Shown: positions 6,127 through 14,500 of the stretch, one piece after another
Position numbering within the stretch: position 1 is the first letter of the stretch
Layout: the number at the start of each line of letters is the position of its first letter
Source: Colimorpha_A sp045593985
GTDB taxonomy: Bacteria; Bacillota; Clostridia; Oscillospirales; CAG-272
NCBI GenBank assembly: GCA_045593985.1
Contig: JAZNXR010000089.1
Location: 1-21,091, forward strand
Reading direction: 5' to 3'
Length of the DNA stretch: 21,091 nt
Translations under genes and position numbers: made by a program
The notes under the pieces: generated by a model
Database searches by the model: none
Told to the model about the DNA's origin: nothing
The model's input: the letters and a program-made list of their open reading frames with translations, nothing else

Positions 6127-8508
6127 TTAAAGTTTTTTTAATTTTGCATACGTCGCCATGAGTTTCTTGGTTCCGCAGTTATCAAATGCTATTTCGTACA
6201 TAACATCAGTTCCCATCTCTCTTGCTGAAAGCACCGTGCCTTCTCCAAAAGCTATATGAACAACTCTCTGTCCCGGGAAAAACCGCTCGAATTTAGTTGA
6301 AGCTGTCGGCTGAACGGCAGGACGAGAACGAAATTCACTTGAAATAGTATGCTTGCGCTGTCTCGGTTGCGAGGTGAGTCTCTGAATAGAATCAGTCAGC
6401 TCCTCAACCGATATACATTTTTCAGGAAGCTCCTTAATAAAACGAGAGGGCGGATTATACTGTGTTCTACCGTACATAACACGCTCTTTCGTGTGTATGC
6501 AATAAAGCTTTTCCTTAGCTCGAGTTATTGCAACATAAGCAAGACGTCTTTCCTCCTCAATTTCGTCATCAAGGATAAGTGACTGAGATCCGGGGAAAAT
6601 TCCCTCCTCAAGACCGGGAATGAAAACGACAGGAAATTCAAGCCCCTTGGCGCTATGTATCGTCATGAGTGTAACAAAGTTACCCTCATCGTCGTAGTCG
6701 TCAACGTCCGAAAGAAGCGCAACCTCCTCAAGGTAATTCTGGAGTGTTGCTTCCTCGCCCTTTTCTCTTTCGTAATCTACTGCACTTGAAACAAGCTCAC
6801 GAACGTTATTAAGACGGTCGGCTTCTTCTTCACCGCCGGCTATAAGCATTGAGCGATAGCCGGTATTATCAAGCGTTTTTTCAAAAAGCACAGAAAGCGC
6901 TTCTGTTTCCGCTATACTCCGAAGCTCTTCGATCATTGCAACGAATTCCTTAAGCTTACTCGCATTTTTGCATATCTGCGGATATTTCGACGCCTCCGCC
7001 ATAACGCTATACATACTGACGCCATGAACGGATGCAAGATATTCGATATCGGAAACGGTCTTATCGCCAATCTTGCGCTTTGGCTCATTTATAATGCGTT
7101 TAAGGCGCAAATTATCTGACGTATTATTGATAACAGCAAGATAGGACATCACGTCCTTGATTTCTTTGCGCTCAAAGAATCTCTGACCGCCTACGACCTT
7201 ATGCGGCACTCCGGAACGCACAAAGAATTGCTCAATATTCTGCGCCTGTGCATTCATTCGGTAAAGAACTGCAAAGTCGCTGTACTTACGCTTTTCCCGA
7301 ATTACCATATCCATGATTCGGTTTATGATATAGCGAGATTCTTCGTTTTGATTTTCACATCTCTTGACAGTGATCTTGTCGCCCGAGCCCTTCTCTGTGC
7401 GAAGTGTTTTCTTATGACGGGAGGCGTTGTTTGCAATTACATGGTTAGCCGCATCAAGAATATTAGAGGTAGAACGATAATTCTCTTCAAGGCGAATTAC
7501 GGTCGCATCGGGAAATTCACGGTCAAAATTCAGTATATTTTCAATCGTTGCACCGCGGAAACGGTAAATGCTCTGGTCGTCGTCTCCAACAACCATAAGG
7601 TTTCTGTATCTGCCGGAAAGAAGCTCTACGAGCTTTAACTGAGCGTAGTTCGTATCCTGGAACTCATCGACACTTACGTATTTAAAACGGTTTTGGCAAT
7701 AAGAGCGTGCATCGGCGTTCTCGGTAAGCAAGCGTACGGTTTGCATAATGATATCGTCGAAATCAAGAGCGCCCGCCTCCTTCAGCTTTCTTTGATAAAG
7801 CGTGTATATTGCCGCAATCTGATTGAGTCTGAAATCCGATCCGATTTCAGCAGCAAACATTGCGGGCGTCTTTAAAGAATCCTTAAGTGCGCTGATTTGA
7901 TGAAGAACTGTTTTTGCAGCAAGGCCCTTTTCGTCAATATTCAGCTCCTTCATACAGGTAATTACAAGTCGCTTTGCATCGTCTGCATCATAGATCGTAA
8001 AGTTTGAAGAATAGCCTATGCTCTCACCGTATTTTCTCAAAAGTCGAACACAGATTGAATGGAATGTTCCCGCCCAAATTTCCGACGCATACTCTTCGCC
8101 AAGGGTAAGGGCGAGTCTGCTCTTCATTTCGTTTGCGGCTTTGTTTGTAAATGTAATACAAAGAACCGCCCAAGGAGGACAAGGCTCGGTTATAAACTCA
8201 CTCAGAACATCAGTAAGCTCTTCCTTTGAAAAAGAAAGCGCAGAGCGAAGCTCGTTCATGCGGTCTTCCGTCATATCAGGGGGGACGATGTCGGAATAGT
8301 ATGCGTTACCGAAGCGAACAATGTGTGCAATTCTGTTTACAAGCACGGTTGTTTTTCCCGTACCTGCACCTGCAAGAACGAGAAGTGGTCCGTTCACAGT
8401 AAATACCGCTTGTCGCTGTTCCTTGTTTAAGCCATCATAAAGGTTGTCAAAAAGCGATCTTTTAAGTGAAAGAAACTCATTTTGAACCGTATTTGCCTGT
8501 TTACTCAT
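6127..8508 (-). CDS. pcrA: ATP-dependent 3'-5' DNA helicase PcrA/UvrD
   Basis: PcrA is the essential superfamily 1A helicase of Gram-positive bacteria, used in nucleotide excision repair, clearing RecA filaments and resolving replication-transcription conflicts. Motifs in this 793-residue protein occur in order: Walker A GAGTGKTT (47-54), motif Ia ITFTNKAANEM (about 118-128), GTFHSICVRLLRK, Walker B DEFQDTN, motif III GDDDQSIYRFRGA, motif IV EENYRS, motif V TIHSAKGLEF and motif VI VAITRAKEKL. The C-terminal 50 residues (GQRVVHIAFGEGTVLS...) match the Tudor-like RNA-polymerase-binding domain of PcrA. About 40 residues are inserted between motifs I and Ia (about 65-111). The start is the ATG at 8506-8508, because the GGAGG before it lies inside the first codons of a longer reading. 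It has its own promoter and leads an apparent operon with the GH20 pair. Confidence 0.95.
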   Translation of the reverse strand: MSKQANTVQNEFLSLKRSLFDNLYDGLNKEQRQAVFTVNGPLLVLAGAGTGKTTVLVNRIAHIVRFGNAYYSDIVPPDMTEDRMNELRSALSFSKEELTDVLSEFITEPCPPWAVLCITFTNKAANEMKSRLALTLGEEYASEIWAGTFHSICVRLLRKYGESIGYSSNFTIYDADDAKRLVITCMKELNIDEKGLAAKTVLHQISALKDSLKTPAMFAAEIGSDFRLNQIAAIYTLYQRKLKEAGALDFDDIIMQTVRLLTENADARSYCQNRFKYVSVDEFQDTNYAQLKLVELLSGRYRNLMVVGDDDQSIYRFRGATIENILNFDREFPDATVIRLEENYRSTSNILDAANHVIANNASRHKKTLRTEKGSGDKITVKRCENQNEESRYIINRIMDMVIREKRKYSDFAVLYRMNAQAQNIEQFFVRSGVPHKVVGGQRFFERKEIKDVMSYLAVINNTSDNLRLKRIINEPKRKIGDKTVSDIEYLASVHGVSMYSVMAEASKYPQICKNASKLKEFVAMIEELRSIAETEALSVLFEKTLDNTGYRSMLIAGGEEEADRLNNVRELVSSAVDYEREKGEEATLQNYLEEVALLSDVDDYDDEGNFVTLMTIHSAKGLEFPVVFIPGLEEGIFPGSQSLILDDEIEEERRLAYVAITRAKEKLYCIHTKERVMYGRTQYNPPSRFIKELPEKCISVEELTDSIQRLTSQPRQRKHTISSEFRSRPAVQPTASTKFERFFPGQRVVHIAFGEGTVLSAREMGTDVMYEIAFDNCGTKKLMATYAKLKKL

Positions 8509-8552
8509 TTCTTCCTCCATTTCGAAATAAACGCGGGTAAATGTACAGTAAA

Positions 8553-8581
8553 ATTATAACAAATAAAGGCACTTTTGTCAA
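8553..8581 (-). promoter_or_regulatory. Sigma-A promoter of pcrA
   Basis: On the minus strand TTGACA (8576-8581) and TATAAT (8553-8558) stand 17 bases apart, a perfect consensus. The -35 box covers the loop and the inner part of the hairpin that terminates the upstream gene. The expected start point is near 8546, giving a leader of about 38 bases before the pcrA ATG. Confidence 0.9.
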
Positions 8582-8591
8582 GCAAAAGTGC
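8560..8591 (-). terminator. Terminator after the QueG-like gene, fused to the pcrA promoter
   Basis: The perfect 10-base-pair stem GGCACTTTTG / CAAAAGTGCC (8567-8576 with 8582-8591) has a five-base loop. On the minus strand it is followed by TTTATTTGTT, an acceptable U-rich tract. It lies about 90 bases past the stop of the QueG-like gene, and it shares bases with the pcrA promoter. Confidence 0.75.
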
Positions 8592-8639
8592 CCTTTCAGG
8601 GGTAAGCATTTTGTATGAATATAAGATAGTTCGTGACAG

Positions 8640-8669
8640 TTGACAAATCAGAGTATTATATGTTATAAT
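8640..8669 (+). promoter_or_regulatory. Possible antisense promoter facing the QueG-like gene
   Basis: On the plus strand TTGACA (8640-8645) and TATAAT (8664-8669) are both perfect boxes, 18 bases apart. A transcript would begin near 8676 and run antisense into the 3' end of the QueG-like gene. The region is AT-rich, so chance is possible, but two perfect hexamers at a workable distance are notable. Confidence 0.4.
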
Positions 8670-8685
8670 TACTATATATTGTCAA
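8655..8685 (-). promoter_or_regulatory. Possible minus-strand promoter at the end of the QueG-like gene
   Basis: On the minus strand TTGACA (8680-8685) overlaps the UGA of the QueG-like gene. It is followed by CATATA at 17 bases (8657-8662) or TATAAT at 19 bases (8655-8660). It could give a second, longer pcrA transcript, but that would have to cross the terminator at 8567-8591. Confidence 0.3.
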
Positions 8686-9476
8686 GAGTCGCCTTTAAGC
8701 TCAAGATTTCGTAGAATTATCGCTCTGCCGCGCCAGCCAAAAGCTCTCGCGCGAAACTCCTCTTTACTCATGCTTCTGACCATATCGGCAGTAACCTTCG
8801 GAGTCAGATCCTTTTTAAAAAACTCTATCGGTGTTATCTCCGGATCTTTATTCATAGGACAAGCCTCTCGGCAGGCATCGCATCCCCAAACCGTATCGCC
8901 GCTTATGATCAAATCCTTTTCACCGTCGGACAGTTCACCCTTCTTCTGTGTTATTTCCGAAAGGCACTCGTCCTTAACGGGGCAAGCAGCCTTACATGCG
9001 CCGCAATGATCGCAGAATTTGACCTCGGTCAAATCATAGTAATCAAACTCGGCGTCGGTAAAAATCTCCCCGATAAAAGTATAAGCTCCGTATTTTTCGT
9101 TTATAAGCTGATAAAGGTCACCGACGACACCTAGCCCGCACTTTGAAGCAGCATAGGTTTCCCCTATCGGAGAATGGTCGGCAAAGCCCTTGAAGGAGCT
9201 TTCAGGGAAAACCGATTTAAGCTTCGGCTCTAAACGGGAATACAGTTCTCTGAAATACAAATGATAATCCCGAGGAACGGCATATCTTGAAATATTACGT
9301 TCTTCAAACTCGCCTGCATAATAAGGCACCAAAAGCATAATGACGCTTTTGGGAGTGAAGTCAATAAATGATCTTTCAAACAGACTCTCATTTATGACCT
9401 TAACCTCGGTTATTGGAAGTATTCCGAAATATTCAATTTTTTCATCAGTAAGCAATCTTTTAATTTCGTTTCTCAT
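8682..9476 (-). CDS. QueG-like double [4Fe-4S] protein (DUF1730)
   Basis: The family is that of epoxyqueuosine reductase QueG, a cobalamin and double-[4Fe-4S] enzyme that performs the last step of queuosine synthesis on tRNA. This 264-residue protein has the DUF1730 part (about 35-140), with D100 in the FADHSPIGE segment at the place of the catalytic Asp, then GLGVVGD and GAYTFIGEIFTD. A ferredoxin-like part follows with C145-x2-C148-x2-C151-x3-C155, C161, and C189-x2-C192-x3-C196, enough for two clusters. It ends soon after AFGWRGRAIILRNL, so the C-terminal HEAT-like repeats of full QueG (about 380 residues) are absent, and tRNA substrate recognition is doubtful. No other queuosine gene is visible here. 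The start ATG (9474-9476) has no good ribosome binding site and lies right after a promoter. The family is certain; true QueG function is not. Confidence 0.85.
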   Translation of the reverse strand: MRNEIKRLLTDEKIEYFGILPITEVKVINESLFERSFIDFTPKSVIMLLVPYYAGEFEERNISRYAVPRDYHLYFRELYSRLEPKLKSVFPESSFKGFADHSPIGETYAASKCGLGVVGDLYQLINEKYGAYTFIGEIFTDAEFDYYDLTEVKFCDHCGACKAACPVKDECLSEITQKKGELSDGEKDLIISGDTVWGCDACREACPMNKDPEITPIEFFKKDLTPKVTADMVRSMSKEEFRARAFGWRGRAIILRNLELKGDS

Positions 9477-9482
9477 ATCTCA

Positions 9483-9511
9483 ATTTTAACATACAAAGAC
9501 AAATTTGTAAA
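9483..9511 (-). promoter_or_regulatory. Promoter of the QueG-like gene, predicted leaderless
   Basis: On the minus strand TTTACA (9506-9511) is followed after 17 bases by TAAAAT (9483-9488), preceded by TG one base upstream (an extended -10). Only six bases (9477-9482) separate the -10 box from the ATG, so transcription would start at or very near the A of the start codon. Confidence 0.6.
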
Positions 9512-9525
9512 GGCACGGTATAAAA

Positions 9526-11523
9526 ATGGCAACAAAAGTCAACGAATACGACGATCAAAGTATTATATCATTAAAAGGCCCTGACAGAGTCAGAAAACGC
9601 CCGGGCGTTATATTTGGCTCGGACGGTCTTGAGGGCTGCGAGCACAGCGCCTTCGAAATCATTTCAAACTCAGTCGACGAAGCTCGAGAGGGATACGGCA
9701 ACATTATAAACATTACTGTATTCTCCGACCACTCAATCGAGGTTGAGGACTTCGGTCGAGGAATCCCGCTTGACTGGAACACAAAGGAAAAGCGCTATAA
9801 CTGGGAGCTTGTTTTCTGCGAGCTATATGCCGGCGGTAAATACAATAACAACGCTAAATCCTCGTCATACAGATATTCGCTCGGCACAAACGGCCTTGGC
9901 GCCTGCGCCACCCAATACAGCTCCGAGTATATGACCGTAAAATCTTATAAGGGCACAAAGGTCTATTCAATCGAATTCAAAAAGGGCGAGCCCGTTACCG
10001 AACTGACCGTAGCAGAGCTTGCTAAAAAGGATAAAAGAACAGGTACGGTCATTCGCTGGCTTCCCGACATTCGTGTGTTTACCGATATTGCGATTCCCAA
10101 GGAACGCTTCCTTGACATTCTTAAAAAGCAATCTATCGTAAACCCCGGAATCACGTTCCACTTCCGTTGGCAGAACGGCAAGGAATTTGAGGAATACGAT
10201 TTCCTTTACGAAAACGGAATCATCGACTATGTAAGAGAGCTTACGGGTGAAAGCGCATTGACGGCTCCTGTAACCTGGTTTACCGAAACATCGGGTAGAG
10301 ACCGCGCGGACAAGGAGGAGTATTCATTCAAGGTTGACGTTGCCTTCTGCTTCTCAAATACCGTTTCGGTGCTTGAATACTATCACAATTCAAGCTTCCT
10401 TGAGCATGGCGGTTCGCCGGAAAAGGCTGTAAAGAGCGCTTTCGTTGCGGAAATAGACAAATACATCAGATCGAGCGGAAAATATCTGAAGAACGAGGGA
10501 AAGATTTCCTTTACCGACGTAGAAGATTGCCTCGTTTTCGTCTCGAACGGATTTTCCACCGACACTTCATACGAAAACCAGACAAAAAAATCGGTAACAA
10601 ACGTATTCATCGCAGAGGCAATGACGCAATTTCTTCGTCATAACCTTGAGATCTACTTTATAGAAAATCCCCTTGAAGCAGAAAAGATCGCAAATCAAGT
10701 CCTTATCAACAAGAGAAGCCGCGAAAGAGCCGAGTCGACTCGTCTTGACATCAGGAAGAAGCTGACAGGCACTATGGACGTAGCAAATCGAGTTGAGAAA
10801 TTCGTAAACTGCCGTTCAAAGGATCCTGAAGTGCGTGAGCTGTATATCGTTGAGGGTAATTCTGCGCTTTCATCCTGTAAAACAGGTCGCGCGGCAGAAT
10901 TCCAGGCGATAATTCCCGTTAGAGGTAAAACTCTTAACTGTCTTAAAGCACCGTATGAGAAGATCTTTAAGAGCGAAATAATTACAGACCTTCTTAAGGT
11001 AATCGGCTGCGGAGTTGAAATAACCGGCAAGGTTAAGGGTGATATTGTACCCTTCTCCCCCGATTCACTACGTTGGAGCAAGATCATTATCTGTACCGAT
11101 GCCGACAAGGACGGCTTCCAGATAAGAACTCTTATTCTTACCCTTTTCTACCGCCTGCTTCCGACTCTTATAAAGATGGGCAAGATATATATTGCCGAAT
11201 CTCCTCTTTATGAAATAACAGTCAAAAACGAAACCTTCTTCGCCTATAACGAAGCCGAAAAGGTTAAGATTCTCGAAAGCATCGGTGACCAGAAATATAC
11301 TATTCAGAGATCTAAGGGACTTGGTGAAAACGAGCCTGAAATGATGTGGCAGACAACTATGAATCCCGCAACGAGAAGACTTATTCAGGTTACCGAGGCA
11401 GATGCTGAACAGACTGCGATAATCTTTGACACGCTTCTCGGCGACGATCTTGCCGCAAGAAAAGCGTTTATTACAGAAAACGGCGAAAAATATCTTTCTG
11501 ACCTTGATTTCGATGACGATTAA
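9526..11523 (+). CDS. Type IIA topoisomerase B-subunit paralogue (ParE/GyrB-like)
   Basis: The B subunit of a type IIA topoisomerase binds ATP and, with an A subunit, passes one DNA duplex through another. This 665-residue protein has the whole layout. The GHKL ATPase has E44, N48 and E52 in FEIISNSVDEA, D75 in EDFGRGIP, a glycine-rich TNGLGA at 121-126 and the transducer QTK loop at 352-354. The TOPRIM domain has E443, D525, D527 and D529 (TDADKDG), and KGLGENEPEMMW lies near the C end. It diverges from housekeeping GyrB/ParE: EGDSA is EGNSA (443-447) and SGGLHGVG is replaced by SLGTNGLG. Length fits ParE or short GyrB, without the large enterobacterial insert. No A-subunit gene is adjacent; addB follows after 12 bases. 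The start has only AAAGG twelve bases upstream, but the N-terminal family pattern SIISLKGPDRVRKRPG supports it. I leave out a symbol because paralogy is unresolved. Confidence 0.9.
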   Translation: MATKVNEYDDQSIISLKGPDRVRKRPGVIFGSDGLEGCEHSAFEIISNSVDEAREGYGNIINITVFSDHSIEVEDFGRGIPLDWNTKEKRYNWELVFCELYAGGKYNNNAKSSSYRYSLGTNGLGACATQYSSEYMTVKSYKGTKVYSIEFKKGEPVTELTVAELAKKDKRTGTVIRWLPDIRVFTDIAIPKERFLDILKKQSIVNPGITFHFRWQNGKEFEEYDFLYENGIIDYVRELTGESALTAPVTWFTETSGRDRADKEEYSFKVDVAFCFSNTVSVLEYYHNSSFLEHGGSPEKAVKSAFVAEIDKYIRSSGKYLKNEGKISFTDVEDCLVFVSNGFSTDTSYENQTKKSVTNVFIAEAMTQFLRHNLEIYFIENPLEAEKIANQVLINKRSRERAESTRLDIRKKLTGTMDVANRVEKFVNCRSKDPEVRELYIVEGNSALSSCKTGRAAEFQAIIPVRGKTLNCLKAPYEKIFKSEIITDLLKVIGCGVEITGKVKGDIVPFSPDSLRWSKIIICTDADKDGFQIRTLILTLFYRLLPTLIKMGKIYIAESPLYEITVKNETFFAYNEAEKVKILESIGDQKYTIQRSKGLGENEPEMMWQTTMNPATRRLIQVTEADAEQTAIIFDTLLGDDLAARKAFITENGEKYLSDLDFDDD

Positions 11524-11535
11524 TTAGGAGAAAAC

Positions 11536-14500
11536 ATGATCGAATTTGTTCTCGGAGGAACAGGAAGCGGAAAGAGTGCGCTGATAACCGAGCGCATTCT
11601 TTCCGACCTGAAATCCGACAAGAAAGTAGTTTTAATTGTTCCCGAGCAAGCAGCACTCTCAACAGAGAGTTCTATTACGCTCGAGGCGCAAAATCAAAAC
11701 ATCAGCACGCTCAATCTGGAGGTGCTTAATTTCAGCCGCCTTTGTAATCGCGCTTTCAGATTGTATGGCGGCATATCCTATTCATGCGTTACCCCGGGCG
11801 CCAAGGCGCTCATTTTATGGGATGCGCTTTTTTCTTCTATACCGTATTTAAAGCATTATAAAACGGAAATCGAGGATGCTGATAAATTCGTATCCTCTCT
11901 TACGTCCTTAATTACTGAATTTAAGGCGTATAATATTACCCCTGCAAAGCTATCGGAAGCGGCTGAAGAGGCTCTGGCTGACAATGTAAAGCTGTCCGAG
12001 AAGCTAACTGACCTTTCACTCATCTATTCGTCATATCTGTCGCTGCTGAACGAGAAGTGGGATGATCCGTCTGACGATCTGAGTAAGCTTGCGTCGCTTC
12101 TTGAAGACCGCAAAATGTTCGACGGATATAACGTATATATCCATTCCTTCAAGGGCTTCACCCCACAGCAGATAAATGTATTAAGATTCATTTTTGAACA
12201 AGCACAAAGCGTTACGGTTACGCTTTGTATGCGTGACAGCGACTCCTCATTCGCTTTTGATGCGGTTAAGGAAACAAAGAAGGTTTTAACAAGTCTCTGC
12301 CGCACTGCCCCTCAAATCAACTATCTCGAAGATAATCAGGACAAGCCGGCCGATCTCGCTTTTCTTGAAAGAAATCTCTGGGACAACATTGACGGCACAT
12401 CCTTTGATTCTGCAACGAATAATGTCAGAAGCGTTGTCTGCTCTGATCCGTATGACGAGGCAGAATTTGTTGCCGCCGACATTCTTTCCTTTATCCGCGA
12501 GGGCGCTCGATATAAGGATTTTGCGGTCATTGCCCGTGACATAGAAAGATATAAAGGAATAATTGATGCCGTATTCAAAAAATTCGATATTCCCTGCCGC
12601 ATTTTTGACGAAATTCCCCTTTCCGAGCAGCCATTATTCAAGCTTATAATTTCAGCCATTGATATTAAAAACGGAAATTGGTCGACAAGCGACGTAATGG
12701 TTTATCTCAAGACCGGCCTTTGCTCGATCACACCAGATGAATGTAACACGCTCGAAAACTACGTTTCAACCTGGAACATAAGAGGCAGTCAATGGCGCAA
12801 TGATAACGGCTGGTTAATGAATCCCGATGGCTACAAGGATCGACTCACCGTTGAAGGCAAAGCGCTTCTCGACACGGTTAACGAGCTTAGGGTTAAAATC
12901 GTTCGCCCTCTCGAAAAGCTGCACGAGTATCTTGACGGTAAGCACAGCGTCAATGAAATTTGCCACGCAATTTATGCCTTCCTTTCAGATCTTTGTGTAA
13001 GCGATAAGATTCTTTCTAAAAATGACGATGATGAAATCAGACTTTGGAATTGCCTTTGCGACGTTCTTGACACAATGTGCGAAACCGTCGGTGAACGAAA
13101 GGTCGATTCAAAGCTCTTTACAGGCCTCTTCGCTACTGTTGTAGCGCAGTCAAGCATTGGAACGCTGCCCGCAACAATCGACGAAATCTCCGTTGGTTCA
13201 GCGCACCTTCTGAGAACCGATTCTGTTAAGCGAACGTATATCTTGGGACTTAACGAAAACATCTTCCCTGCGCAGGCCTTGGAAAATTCATTTTTCTCGG
13301 ACGCCGAAAAAATTTATCTTGAAACCTGTGACCTCGTTTTGTCGCCGACAAGTGATAAAAGCTTCAACGAGGAGCTGTATTATTTCTACACAGCTGTAAC
13401 AAGCGCAAGCGAAGCAGTAACCGTTCTATGCTCTCAAAAGGAGGTTGACGGAAAATCGCTTCGACCTTCAATAGCATTTGACAGAATTCATGCACTGTTC
13501 CCGAATTCTAAACGAGCTGAAACATCAAATCTCGGCTCTACTCGCCTGATTTGCACCCCGACTCAAGCGTTTGAATATGTTTACTCTCTTTCGGGTAACG
13601 AAGGAGAGGCGCTTCGCTCTGCATATAGAAATCTCCCCGAATACGAGGGCGTTGTAGACGGCGAAAGGCAGCCGCTTCAAACGACAGAAGAATCACTAGA
13701 TAACGAGATAGTTTCCAAGCTGTTTGAGGATAAGATCATCGACCTTTCGCAGTCGAAGCTTGACAAATTCGTGCTTTGCGCATTCTCGTATCAATGCTCC
13801 TATCTCCTTAAGCTGAAGGAGCAAAAGAAGGCAGAATTCAGCCCTGCTGACACAGGAAATCTGATTCACAGAGTTCTTGAGAAGTTCTTTACAAACATCC
13901 GTGTCGACGGAAAGATCCCCGAAATATCCGATCGGGAGCTAGAGGATCAAATTGATCTGATCCTGAACGACTACCTTGGCGGCATATTTGGCAAGGAAAC
14001 AGATGTCAATATTTCAAAGCGTTCCTTCCAGCTGTTTATGCGCTTAAAGAGAACTCTCCGCGTGCTGATTCGAAACCTTCTTGACGAATTCAGCGAAAGC
14101 GAATTCGTGCCATCCTTTTTCGAATTGAAAATAGATGATAAAAATGCAGGCGGAATTGTAGCACCTCTCGCTTTCCCTCTTCCCGATGGCAGCAAGGCGC
14201 TCATTCACGGCACCGTTGACCGTGTAGATACCTGTAAGCGCGGTAACGATGTTTATGTCAGAATAATTGACTATAAAACCGGCAAAAAGGAATTCAATCT
14301 TGCCGATGTCGCTCTTGGTCTGAATCTTCAAATGCTGATATATTTATTCTCCATTTGGGCTGATAAGGGCGGCTCATTCAGGAAAGCTCTGAATGTGAGC
14401 GGTGACGTTATACCCGCAGGAGTTCTCTATCTCAAATCAAAGCTTGACAGTTTTACTGCCGAAGCTGATACCGATCCGTCCACCGTTTACCGACTTACAG

